The translations under genes and the position numbers were made by a program. DNA of 12,351 bases from the NCBI GenBank assembly GCA_021793635.1, contig JAJYSI010000040.1, positions 1 through 12,351 on the forward strand, written 5' to 3'. Of the stretch, positions 6,701 through 12,351 are shown in pieces. The notes below the pieces were generated by a model that worked only from the letters and a program-made list of their open reading frames with translations, did not search any database and had not been told where the DNA came from. Position 1 is the first letter of the stretch. Each line of letters opens with the position of its first letter. The DNA comes from Bacteroidota bacterium. GTDB taxonomy: Bacteria > Bacteroidota > Ignavibacteria > Ignavibacteriales > Ignavibacteriaceae.

Positions 6701-6827
6701 TGGAAGTGCAGACACCGCTCCGACTCAAGGGCAGGAAAATGTTTTTGCTTATTACAAGGAACAGTTTGAAAATCTTATCGGCAGGCTTGACAAAATTGAA
6801 GGGAAGACGCAGGTTATTCAGCGATAG
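3708..6827 (+). CDS. Exported VPS10/sortilin-like beta-propeller protein with Asp-box repeats
   Basis: 1039 residues. A long N-region followed by a hydrophobic stretch (YLSLITICFSMLSTAVFS, to residue 40) and S-Q looks like a signal peptide. The mature part opens MKWRLVGPFRAGW, as in the bacterial VPS10/BNR propeller family. Asp-box motifs (S-x-D-G-G-x-x-W) recur at about residues 90-96, 143-150, 194-201, 255-262, 308-315, 352-359 and 540-547, with degenerate ones near 395, 607, 660 and 704, giving a large ten-blade-type or double propeller. After ~residue 740 comes the family's C-terminal region (GAIIDYWL..., RFVWDLRYARP, GKYSATLSLDGK) and a helical tail (~residues 910-1035). There is no T9SS sorting domain, so it is probably periplasmic or outer-membrane associated. 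Annotations as 'glycosyl hydrolase' for this family are not supported by visible catalytic residues. Substrate unknown. It ends 96 bp before the convergent oxidoreductase gene. Confidence 0.9.
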   Translation: MERILYRLQNFLPSLNKRFNLKYLSLITICFSMLSTAVFSQKISGKTYAGMKWRLVGPFRAGWATMGVGIPDSPDVFYFGGAGGGVWKTSDAGGTWQGLMQHQGASSVGAIAISNSNPKIIYVGTGQVALRYDMLSGDGVYKSEDGGETWKNVGLKDTHHIGKILIDPTNPQRVLVAALGHVFADNHERGIFLTTDGGASWKQVLFVNDRCGAVDLAEDPLHPSVVYAALWQMHMHPWLDYYDPETSVNSGIFKSEDGGEHWQKLTGGGLPEGALGRIGLAVARSSSGNIVYATIIASANGKSGLYRSNDGGKSWQFVNHDGSLANSYFSRVTVDPNNADIVYVMGRSISRSEDGGKHFMFFKGAPGGDDYHYLWINPKNPSHMITSSDQGAAVTVNNGQSWTGWYNQPTGQFYHIEVDDQFPYKIYSGQQDNGTVGIKSQGFYGVIEDRDWHPVGGDERDYDIPKPGDPNLVFGTGLGGPISRFDNVTRQSADVSPWTISTYGARQNKVKYRYTWITPLEFSHIKPYPLFFGAQVLFKSVDNGDHWQIVSPDLSGKEPNAKVNNNPNFQEAKDEGYGVIFSIAPSPISNKVMWIGTDDGLVQLSTNGEKSWHNVTPHSIPLWSRIDAISPSPFSVHAAYVAVNTHRTGKNIPLILKTNNDGKNWQVISKGIPKDEYVNSVRTDTKHKGLLFAATNRSVYVSFNDGENWQPLTLNLPTTCYNDLVVHDNDLITCTQGRGIWILDDIAPLREISSSLENEAVHLFKPEQAWRMRGDVNLDTPYPPSTPLGQNPPNGAIIDYWLKNEADGPVTLTIKDSHGNVVKEYSSQSNPAKLPTNRYFQKGWLSKPERLSTSAGMHRFVWDLRYARPKSLVYHFSMAAVWDDGTPLLPQGPFVLPGKYSATLSLDGKEYNQSFIVKLDPRVHVSQQDLAKQLDLLQSINKMLDKSVSIHSEIQNKLKEDNSGNSAAENDSLKALLSGQGYNFSSVAGGLSGLSTTVGSADTAPTQGQENVFAYYKEQFENLIGRLDKIEGKTQVIQR

Positions 6828-6836
6828 TTGGATTTT

Positions 6837-6930
6837 GGTATATAGGTATAAAGGTATATTGGTTTACGGTATCGGGAATACTGCCGAATCCGTAAAACCT
6901 TATACCGCTATACCTATATAACCTTATACC
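6837..6930. repeat. GGTATA-type palindromic element A (long hairpin)
   Basis: The left arm from 6837 consists of consecutive units GGTATATA, GGTATAAA, GGTATATT, GGTTTACGG. The right arm (about 6887-6930) is its imperfect reverse complement (CCGTAAAACC, TTATACCGC, TATACCTATATAACC), extending into a second TTATACC. An inner stem CGGTAT/ATACTG closes on CGGGA. The element sits between two convergent genes, where a hairpin could end transcription from both sides, although no clean T-tract is present. Its right end includes the stop codon and last two codons of the oxidoreductase gene. A related element lies at 8032-8091. Confidence 0.75.
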
Positions 6931-7940
6931 TTAACAACAACCTTTCCCATCGTTCTGCCGGATTGAAAAACTTTTACAGCCTCAATCAGATGATCGAAGT
7001 CGAAAACTTTTCCGACATACGGCTTTTCGAGATTTAGTTTTTCAATTTCATGCAGCATACTTCTTAGCTGATCAACTCGCTCGTACAGCCATATAAGATT
7101 AAATCCGAGGATCGACTTATTGGATTCGATTAAAGTAAGCGTTTGGTAACGCGGCATAGTAATAAAGTGTAAAGCAAGCTTCAGATAATTTGGTCTTGCG
7201 GAGTGTGAAGCAAACTGTGAAAGTCCGTATGCAACCATTCTGCCTGTTGTTGTCAGCAAATCAAAACTATCTTTTTGAATTTTCCCGCCGATAGCATCCA
7301 AGACCAAATCAAGCTTTTTCCCGTTAAGTTTTTCCTTCAGCTCATTTTTGAAGTTGCCGTTGCGAATTATTATTTCATCATATCCTTCTGATTTAAGCAA
7401 ATCGTATTTAGATGAGCTTCCGATTGTTCCGATGGTAAAAGCAGAGAATTTTTTTGCAATTCTATTTGCATAAATGCCGACCCCGCCTGCAGCGCTGTGA
7501 ATAAGTACATTCTGATTAGAAGTAATATTTCCCAGAGGAACCAAAGCATAATATGCTGTAAGCGCCTGAACAATGAATGAAGCGCCTTCTTCAAAAGTCC
7601 AATCGTTTGGTAATTTTATAATATAACGATGATCGAGATTTAAATGAGAAGTGTACGAGCCAAACTTTACCGAGCCCATCACTTTATCATTTATTTGGAA
7701 GTCGGTAACGTTTCTTCCCTTATCTATTATAACTCCGCTGAATTCAAGACCGGGGATAAAATTTTCTTTCGGCGAAGCCTTGTAGAGACCGGCGATAGTA
7801 AATACGTCGGCAAAATTTAATCCGATTGCTTTAATTTCAATTGTAACTTCATCCTCGTTTGGAGGATTTATCTCTTCAGTAACCAGGTTCAAATTATTCA
7901 GTGAACCAACCTTGCTTAACCTGTAAGATCTCCTTTTCAT
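6924..7940 (-). CDS. Zinc-free MDR-family quinone oxidoreductase (VAT-1/Qor-like)
   Basis: 338 residues, typical of NADPH:quinone oxidoreductase-like medium-chain reductases. Residues ~30-115 form the GroES-like domain with the family signature GLNFADVFTIAGLY (40-53) and FIPGLEFSGVI (61-71). The structural-zinc cysteine cluster of alcohol dehydrogenases is absent, placing it in the zinc-independent group. The Rossmann part has the cofactor motif HSAAGGVG (148-155), followed by LDLVLDAIGG (210-219). The run RPNYLKLALHFITMPRY...SNKSILGFNL resembles VAT-1-type members. It probably reduces a quinone or an alpha,beta-unsaturated carbonyl with NADPH in the cytoplasm; the actual substrate cannot be read. 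AAAGG lies 7 nt upstream of the ATG at 7940. The last codons (K-V-stop) fall inside palindromic element A, suggesting the element's arrival reset the C-terminus. The gene is divergent from the MFS transporter. Confidence 0.9.
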   Translation of the reverse strand: MKRRSYRLSKVGSLNNLNLVTEEINPPNEDEVTIEIKAIGLNFADVFTIAGLYKASPKENFIPGLEFSGVIIDKGRNVTDFQINDKVMGSVKFGSYTSHLNLDHRYIIKLPNDWTFEEGASFIVQALTAYYALVPLGNITSNQNVLIHSAAGGVGIYANRIAKKFSAFTIGTIGSSSKYDLLKSEGYDEIIIRNGNFKNELKEKLNGKKLDLVLDAIGGKIQKDSFDLLTTTGRMVAYGLSQFASHSARPNYLKLALHFITMPRYQTLTLIESNKSILGFNLIWLYERVDQLRSMLHEIEKLNLEKPYVGKVFDFDHLIEAVKVFQSGRTMGKVVVKV

Positions 7941-7967
7941 AAATAACCTTTGGGAAATTTAATCGTA

Positions 7968-7996
7968 AATCTATTTTTACATAATTTAAATGTCAA
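7968..7996 (-). promoter_or_regulatory. Candidate promoter of the quinone oxidoreductase gene
   Basis: On the minus strand, TTGACA (7996-7991) is followed after 17 bp by TAGATT (7973-7968). The same region also reads TTTG, 20 bp, TAGATTTA, close to the Bacteroidota -33/-7 layout. A start about 7 bp further would give a leader of roughly 20 nt containing the AAAGG ribosome-binding site. The perfect -35 hexamer with optimal spacing makes this the best promoter candidate in the window. Confidence 0.5.
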
Positions 7997-8031
7997 ATTG
8001 CGCTTGATACCATTCTGAATTCCGGTTTACC

Positions 8032-8091
8032 GGTATAGAGGTATAAAGTTATAATATGGCAAACGAATCTTATACCAATATACCATATACC
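8032..8091. repeat. GGTATA-type palindromic element B
   Basis: The left arm (GGTATAGA, GGTATAAA, GTTATA; 8032-8053) nearly repeats the left arm of element A (about 20 of 22 positions). The right arm (8071-8091, TATACCAATATACC and so on) is its imperfect reverse complement. A CCGGT-TT-ACCGG palindrome (8022-8033) abuts it. Being in a divergent intergenic region, it cannot be a terminator for either neighbour, which argues that the family is an interspersed repeat rather than a gene-specific signal. The rest of 7941-8169 holds the two promoter regions. Confidence 0.7.
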
Positions 8092-8169
8092 CTAAAGAAG
8101 ATATTACAATTACTCTGCTATCTAAATAATATTTATATTCACGCTTTACAAAATTAATGTAGTTTACAA

Positions 8170-9366
8170 ATGAATCCTTGGCGCGGTTTAAAAGATCTGC
8201 CTAAAAGTATGTGGCTGCTTTTTGCGGCAACTCTTATAAATAGATCAGGAACAATGGTGCTGCCTTTTCTTGCAATTTATCTGACTCAGAAAGTCGGCAT
8301 TACACCGGAGAAAGCCGGCATTGTACTGGCGTTTTATGGATTGGGTGCACTTATTACTTCACCCGTCATCGGAAGGCTGAGCGATAGAATAGGATCGCTG
8401 CGGATAATGAAGACTTCTCTTATCGTATCCGGTCTGGTAATGTTTGCTTATTCATTCATTAATGATTTTACGATGATTGCTGCCGTAACTTTTGTTCTCT
8501 CGGTAATCAGCGAGGCATTCAGACCGGCAAATCTTTCTTTAATTTCAGATATCGTAGATTCAAAAATGCGGCGACCCGCTTTCGCCTTAAACAGGCTGGC
8601 TATAAATGCGGGAATGAGCATTGGTCCAGTAGCAGGCGGCTTCTTAGCTCTCCTAAACTTTCATTATATTTTTTATGTTGATGGGATTACTTCTATAATC
8701 TCCGGGATTTTTTTAATTATGACTTCGCAAAAATATTTTGGCGAGCATGAAGTTCATAAAAAGAAATTGAGGGAAGAATCAGGCAAGATCAGCGGAAATA
8801 TTTTTACAGACGCAAGACTTCTTTACTTTATGCTTGCGCTGCTGCCTATACCGATGATTTATCTGCAGCATCAATCTTCAATGCCGGTGTTCCTTGTAAG
8901 AGATTTACATTTCTCTGCTGCTACTTACGGAATTCTTTTTACGATAAATACCGTAATGATTATCTTTATAGAAGTCCCGCTTAACAATTCATTGAATCAC
9001 TGGAGCGACAGAAAGCTTCTTTCAATCGGTTCGCTGCTTTGCGGAATAGGATTCGGCGGAATGGCTTTTGCAAAAGATATATACAGCATAAGCCTTACTA
9101 TTGTAATCTGGACATTCGGCGAGATGATTATCTTTCCAGCAAGTTCAGCATACATATCCGAGATAGCACCTCCGTTACGCCGGGGCGAATATATGGGCGT
9201 TTATCAAACTATCTTCAACCTTGCCTTCACAATCGGACCCTGGATTGGTACAGCAGTTCTGGAACATTACGGCTCATCAACTTTATGGATCGGCACTTTG
9301 ATCTTCGGCATAATATCTTCTTTGATGATGCTTGGACTTAAGCAGAAACCACTTACTGCAGAATAA
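8170..9366 (+). CDS. Major facilitator superfamily transporter (multidrug efflux-like)
   Basis: 398 residues, the length of a 12-helix MFS proton antiporter. Hydrophobic segments alternate with short loops throughout, starting with MWLLFAATLINRSGTMVLPFLAIYLT. The MFS motif A appears between helices 2 and 3 as GRLSDRIGSLRIM (68-80), with a weaker copy between helices 8 and 9 (HWSDRKLL). A central cytoplasmic loop (about residues 190-215, KYFGEHEVHKKKLREESGK) joins the two halves. N-R-x-G-x-x-x-x-P-F-x-A-I-Y-L in helix 1 resembles the MdtH-type drug:H+ antiporters, but substrate is not readable; efflux of a small lipophilic compound is the conservative guess. No good Shine-Dalgarno precedes the ATG. 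It is divergent from the quinone oxidoreductase, 229 bp apart, so shared control is possible. Confidence 0.9.
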   Translation: MNPWRGLKDLPKSMWLLFAATLINRSGTMVLPFLAIYLTQKVGITPEKAGIVLAFYGLGALITSPVIGRLSDRIGSLRIMKTSLIVSGLVMFAYSFINDFTMIAAVTFVLSVISEAFRPANLSLISDIVDSKMRRPAFALNRLAINAGMSIGPVAGGFLALLNFHYIFYVDGITSIISGIFLIMTSQKYFGEHEVHKKKLREESGKISGNIFTDARLLYFMLALLPIPMIYLQHQSSMPVFLVRDLHFSAATYGILFTINTVMIIFIEVPLNNSLNHWSDRKLLSIGSLLCGIGFGGMAFAKDIYSISLTIVIWTFGEMIIFPASSAYISEIAPPLRRGEYMGVYQTIFNLAFTIGPWIGTAVLEHYGSSTLWIGTLIFGIISSLMMLGLKQKPLTAE

Positions 9367-9506
9367 TAAATTCCGGCAAGTAGTAATTTTCAAAGTCACA
9401 GAATTAGAATTCAAAAATAGAATTATCCTAAGGATTTTTTAGCCGAAATGTAGATTGCTTTTCAACTAGAAAGAGAAATTTTTACTCATCGGAGGAAAAA
9501 ATTTCA

Positions 9507-9533
9507 TGTAAAAAATTCACATGTGTTTTTACA
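9507..9533. promoter_or_regulatory. Inverted repeat centred on CACATGTG
   Basis: TGTAAAAA (9507-9514) and TTTTTACA (9526-9533) are perfect 8-bp arms, and the spacer contains the self-complementary CACATGTG (9518-9525). It lies 141 bp after the MFS stop. The right arm supplies five T residues, so it might end transcription weakly, or the near-palindrome may be a protein-binding site. Confidence 0.35.
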
Positions 9534-9640
9534 AAAGGGGATAAAACTTTTTGAACAAAGGTCTGTCTAATCCGCCTGAAAAAATAATCTGTAAAAAATG
9601 CAGCACAATAAGGATGAAAATTGCCTGAAGTTTTTCTTTA

Positions 9641-9670
9641 CCAGGCAGTTGAATCGTTATTCCAGGCAGT
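9641..9670 (+). promoter_or_regulatory. Paired CCAGGCAGT direct repeats (operator-like)
   Basis: CCAGGCAGT occurs at 9641-9649 and 9662-9670, a 21-bp period that puts both on the same face of the helix. The inverse, TGCCTG, is at 9622-9627, giving a possible stem with the first copy. They lie about 170-200 bp upstream of the FnIII/T9SS gene. These repeats stand out in the AT-rich 474-bp gap 9367-9840, which otherwise shows only the inverted repeats listed separately and no convincing ORF or tRNA. Confidence 0.4.
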
Positions 9671-9731
9671 AAATAATTTTACGGGTAACTAAAAATGAAT
9701 GAAACACGATAAAAGTAATTTCTTAACTGAT

Positions 9732-9780
9732 GGCATGATTTTATATGAGATAAAATTGGTTTGCCGGTAGAGATCATGCC
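9732..9780. repeat. Interrupted inverted repeat GGCATGAT...ATCATGCC with nested hairpin
   Basis: Perfect 8-bp arms GGCATGAT (9732-9739) and ATCATGCC (9773-9780) enclose a second perfect stem, TTTTAT/ATAAAA with loop ATGAG (9739-9755, sharing one T). A 17-nt one-sided bulge separates the two stems on the 3' side. It sits 61 bp before the start codon of the secreted gene and could be a structured leader or an operator. It matches no riboswitch class that I recognise. Confidence 0.4.
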
Positions 9781-9840
9781 CGGTTTATTTAATCTAGAAA
9801 GGATCCATTTATAATATTTTTAACAATTTAAAGGTGTAAA

Positions 9841-11715
9841 ATGAAACTGATTATTCGAAACTTTTCGGTTCTTGTCTTTTTTGTACTATTGACAAGCGGA
9901 TTAATGGCACAGCCAAATCCACCGACAAATTTAACAGCAGTACAAGCAAGCTGGGGAAGCTATATTTATGTTAGACTTAGCTGGACAGGTGCAGCACCCG
10001 GTCCAATGATGAATGGGGAACGTTACAATATCTATCGAAAAGATGGAGCTGTTACGGATACCGGTTCTTTCCACAAAATTTATTCGCACGTTCCGATGAC
10101 ATTCTGGCTTGACAGGTTTGTTAAACGCGGAGATACTTATTCATATTACGTAACTGCAGTTAATAGAACCGGAGAAAGTAAACCTTCAGATACTGCGGAG
10201 GTTGCTCTGGATACAAACGTGGCTAAGGCATGGGCATATGGAACATTAAAAAGCAGTACGACTGGCAGTGTAATCGCCAATGGAAAGGTTACATTTATTC
10301 CTGTTTTCGGATGGGGATTAACGGTAGCTCATACTGACAGCTTAGGAGTTTATACTGCGCATTTATTCCCCGGTACTTACATCATTTTAACCTCGGCAGG
10401 AGGATATTTACCGCAGTTTTATAATAATGTAACTCGCATAATGACTGCAACTAAAGTTACATTCAAATCTGCTGACAGTCTTAATTTCAACTTCACTTTG
10501 GTTCCCCGTCCCACCCTGCAAAAATATGCTCTTAGCGGAAGTGTAAAAGATTCTTTAGGGCATCCAATTAAAGCTTGGATTGAAGTTTACAGTGTTGTAG
10601 CAAATTCATTTCATCATAGAGTCTTCCATGCGGTAACCGATACCAATGGAAACTATACTGTAAATGTATTCAAGGGTGATACTGTAGTTATTTATGCCCA
10701 CGCAATTAACCGTGATTTCATCCCGCAATTTTATAATGATAAGACCAGCTTCCTGACTGCAGACAGAGTTGGAATTTCCGGCGATACGAGTAATATAAAT
10801 TTCGTTCTTCAGCACAAGCCGTCTTATAATAACGGTATCAGCGGCGTAGTAATGAACAGCGACAGCGTTGGAGTACAATCCTTAGTACTTGCAATAAATC
10901 TTGATGCGGCAGCTAAGCAGCATAGAAGATATTCAACTTTCTCGGATTCACTCGGTGCTTATTCATTTACGAATTTAAATCCGGGTTCATATATTCTGCT
11001 TGCAATTCCCGAAGGCGACTACATTCCGACGTTTTACACTGCAACCGGAACACAGACTCTGCAGTGGAAAAATGCTGATTCCGTTGCTGTAACTACCTCA
11101 GGTGTAATTAGCGGAATTAATTTCAATGTCACCGACGAACCGGATTCAGGTTTAGCTACTGTTAGTGGAAGAGTTACTGATAATATGAATAATCCGGTTG
11201 CCGGTGCATTGGTTTATGCAACCGACAGCAACCAGCAGATATACTCATTCGGTGTTACGGATATGAACGGTAATTATACAATTACCGGTCTTGTTCCGGG
11301 AAGCTATTCTGTTGCATCGTCTTCATTCGGATACACCGGTGGAGCAACAACAACGACCTCGCTTGATTACACGAGCAGCTATTCAAGCACAGCATCGTTT
11401 ACACTTACTCCGGAATCAGTAACTGCAGTTGAAAGCAGTCCGTCTCAGATAAGTTCTTATCAGCTTTATCAGAACTATCCGAATCCGTTTAACCCGAGCA
11501 CAGTTATTAGATTCAGTGTCCCTTATGAAAGCCATATAACACTGAAGGTATATAACATACTCGGCAGTGAAGTAGCTACACTTGTTAACGGCGTAAGGGC
11601 AGCAGGCAGCTATAACATTACGTTTAATGCTGAAAACCTTGCAAGTGGTGTTTACTTCTATCAATTGAAAGCTGGAAACTTTGTCACCACAAAGAAGCTG
11701 CTTTTACTGAAATAA
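9841..11715 (+). CDS. Secreted FnIII / carboxypeptidase-regulatory-repeat protein with T9SS sorting domain
   Basis: 624 residues. Signal peptide MKLIIRNFSVLVFFVLLTSG-LMA with cleavage before Q24. Residues ~25-125 form a fibronectin type III domain (PPTNLTAVQ...VRLSW...YNIYRKDG...YYVTAVNRTGESKPS). Four carboxypeptidase-regulatory-like beta-sandwich repeats follow (~130-222, 229-325, 331-432, 438-523), each with G-x-V/L-x(n) early and a TD-x-x-G-x-Y-x-x-x-L-x-P-G-x-Y core; the first three end in Y/F-I/L-P-x-F-Y. The C-terminus (540-624) is a T9SS type A sorting domain: YQNYPNPFNPSTVIRF, VYNILGSEVATLVN, SGVYFYQLKAGNF, KKLLLLK. It is therefore a surface or released protein, with the repeats acting as spacers or binding modules; no catalytic domain is visible. 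AAAGG lies 6 nt before the ATG. It looks monocistronic, ending at the terminator at 11784-11823. Confidence 0.92.
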   Translation: MKLIIRNFSVLVFFVLLTSGLMAQPNPPTNLTAVQASWGSYIYVRLSWTGAAPGPMMNGERYNIYRKDGAVTDTGSFHKIYSHVPMTFWLDRFVKRGDTYSYYVTAVNRTGESKPSDTAEVALDTNVAKAWAYGTLKSSTTGSVIANGKVTFIPVFGWGLTVAHTDSLGVYTAHLFPGTYIILTSAGGYLPQFYNNVTRIMTATKVTFKSADSLNFNFTLVPRPTLQKYALSGSVKDSLGHPIKAWIEVYSVVANSFHHRVFHAVTDTNGNYTVNVFKGDTVVIYAHAINRDFIPQFYNDKTSFLTADRVGISGDTSNINFVLQHKPSYNNGISGVVMNSDSVGVQSLVLAINLDAAAKQHRRYSTFSDSLGAYSFTNLNPGSYILLAIPEGDYIPTFYTATGTQTLQWKNADSVAVTTSGVISGINFNVTDEPDSGLATVSGRVTDNMNNPVAGALVYATDSNQQIYSFGVTDMNGNYTITGLVPGSYSVASSSFGYTGGATTTTSLDYTSSYSSTASFTLTPESVTAVESSPSQISSYQLYQNYPNPFNPSTVIRFSVPYESHITLKVYNILGSEVATLVNGVRAAGSYNITFNAENLASGVYFYQLKAGNFVTTKKLLLLK

Positions 11716-11783
11716 AGCATAGAAACTTTCAATGCCTTTAAGACATTGGGAGTTTGAGTGTCCTGAAAATTCTTCAAGACCAC

Positions 11784-11823
11784 AAAAGAGAGTCGTCATG
11801 AAAATTGACGGCTCTCTTTTTTT
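11784..11823 (+). terminator. Rho-independent terminator after the FnIII/T9SS gene
   Basis: An 11-bp stem GAGAGTCGTCA (11788-11798) / TGACGGCTCTC (11806-11816), with a single G-T wobble and a 7-nt loop, is followed by seven T residues (11817-11823) and preceded by AAAA. It lies 72 bp after the stop of the secreted-protein gene. This is a textbook intrinsic terminator for the plus strand. Confidence 0.92.
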
Positions 11824-11938
11824 ATTAATTGCTGAAGCTGTTTTCATTTCTGTCTTGCTCTTACTCTTACTTGAAAATTTAAATTACCGGTTCACACTCA
11901 CAATCCGATTGAGCAAAAAAATTTCCGGCGGAAGCAGA

Positions 11939-11961
11939 GTAATCTTTAGCTGAAAGATTAC
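11939..11961. repeat. Perfect hairpin GTAATCTTT/AAAGATTAC
   Basis: Nine-base arms with an AGCTG loop. No T-tract follows on either strand, so it is unlikely to be a simple terminator. It falls in the 394-bp gap between the FnIII gene and the DAHP synthase gene, about 150 bp before the latter's start, and may form part of its control region. Confidence 0.4.
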
Positions 11962-12000
11962 GATTATGAAAATCTAACGATTATCCGAATAATTATTCCG
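11961..12000. promoter_or_regulatory. CGATTAT direct repeats and GAATAATTATTC palindrome upstream of DAHP synthase
   Basis: CGATTAT occurs at 11961-11967 and 11978-11984. It is followed at 11987-11998 by the perfect 12-bp palindrome GAATAATTATTC. Together with the hairpin at 11939-11961 this forms a cluster of symmetrical sites 110-170 bp before the DAHP synthase start. Aromatic-pathway entry genes are commonly repressed by end products, but which regulator would bind here is unknown. I see nothing else in 11824-12109. Confidence 0.35.
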
Positions 12001-12109
12001 TGGAATGCATTAACATAAAAATCCGTGCTGCTTTTTTCTAAAATTGATGATCACTTTTTATTAAATTTACACTCATTCTTTTAAAATTTTTTATGATGAG
12101 GACGGTTAA

Positions 12110-12351
12110 ATGATAGTTATACTTCGCCCGAATACTGATGAAAATTCTGCGGCGTTCAAAAAGACTTGGGGTTATCTTGAAGGTTTGAATAATATTAGAC
12201 TGCAAAAACATATTGTTGAAGGAAAATTCCAGAAGCTTACGGAAATATATTTGTTTGGAGATACTGCCGCTCTTAATAAAGAAGCGATAGAAGCTTTACC
12301 GGCGGTTGAAAGAGTAGTTAGAGTTTCGCAGGAATATAGAATACTTAGATC
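12110..12351 (+). CDS. aroF: DAHP synthase, type I-beta (5' part, 3' end outside window)
   Basis: The visible 80 codons read MIVILRPNTDENSAAFKKTWGYLEGLN...GKFQKLTEIYLFGDTAALNKEAIEALPAVERVVRVSQEYRILR. This is the small ferredoxin-like (ACT-related) N-terminal domain that precedes the TIM barrel in type I-beta 3-deoxy-7-phosphoheptulonate synthases. The ALPxVERVVxVxxxYxxxx-R block leading into the barrel is characteristic. The enzyme joins phosphoenolpyruvate and erythrose 4-phosphate, the first step of the shikimate pathway. In this class the N-terminal domain mediates feedback inhibition by aromatic amino acids in some members. The ATG at 12110 is supported by GAGG 8 nt upstream; the nearby ATGs at 12093 and 12096 are out of frame. 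The catalytic barrel lies beyond the window, so the call rests on the N-domain. Confidence 0.85.
   Translation, partial: MIVILRPNTDENSAAFKKTWGYLEGLNNIRLQKHIVEGKFQKLTEIYLFGDTAALNKEAIEALPAVERVVRVSQEYRILR

Noticed and set aside
3708..6827. Calling the Asp-box protein a sialidase or glycosyl hydrolase
   Set aside because: Asp-boxes are structural and occur in many propellers; no sialidase arginine triad or FRIP motif can be seen.
9426..9440. ATCCTAAGGAT followed by T-rich sequence as terminator of the MFS gene
   Set aside because: The palindrome has no room for an RNA loop, so a stable stem is unlikely.
9756..9800. Possible c-di-GMP or other known riboswitch in the leader of the FnIII/T9SS gene
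   Set aside because: The conserved core sequences and helix layout of known classes were not found; only simple inverted repeats are visible.
11732..11953. Open frame of 73 codons after the FnIII/T9SS gene
   Set aside because: It runs through the intrinsic terminator at 11784-11823 and its translation (KRVVMKIDGSLFLLIAEAV...) is what the terminator hairpin and T-tract encode; no ribosome-binding site or family resemblance.

Overview
The window looks like chromosomal DNA from an AT-rich member of the Bacteroidota/Ignavibacteria-Chlorobi group. The main evidence is the type IX secretion (T9SS) C-terminal sorting domain, with the hallmarks NYPNPFNP, a VYNILGxEVAxLVN-like block, SGVYFYxLxAGxF and a terminal KKLxLLK. 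It occurs intact in two proteins and as decayed fragments at three further places. Weak Shine-Dalgarno sequences before several genes fit the same group. The assignment is an inference from these features.

Left part (1-3600): the 3' end of a secreted beta-helix protein with a T9SS sorting domain (2-823) is followed by a compact toxin-antitoxin (TA) island. It holds a Phd/ParE pair (845-1409, minus), a HicB/HicA pair (1726-2180, minus), a DUF104-like antitoxin with a PIN/VapC toxin (2488-3150, plus) and a lone antitoxin-like gene (3254-3460, plus). Broken pieces of T9SS sorting-domain coding sequence lie between and beyond these modules: 1466-1675 (C-terminal two thirds), 2341-2405 (last ~20 codons, frameshifted) and 3505-3585 (first ~27 codons, with a stop). 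The result is a mosaic of sorting-domain scraps and TA cassettes, the most unusual structure in the window.

Middle part (3600-9366): an exported 1039-residue sortilin/VPS10-like Asp-box propeller protein (3708-6827); a zinc-free MDR-family quinone oxidoreductase on the opposite strand (6924-7940); and a divergently transcribed 12-TM-type MFS transporter (8170-9366). Two related palindromic elements built from GGTATA units flank the oxidoreductase gene, and one of them supplies its stop codon.

Right part (9367-12351): a 474-bp gap with operator-like repeats and inverted repeats; a 624-residue secreted protein with a fibronectin III domain, four carboxypeptidase-regulatory-like repeats and a T9SS sorting domain (9841-11715); a strong intrinsic terminator; a gap with several palindromes; and the 5' end of a type I-beta DAHP synthase gene (12110 to the window edge), the entry step of aromatic amino acid synthesis.

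The genes do not form one pathway. The unifying theme is exported, T9SS-type surface proteins, with the TA island occupying a stretch of repeated sorting-domain debris.
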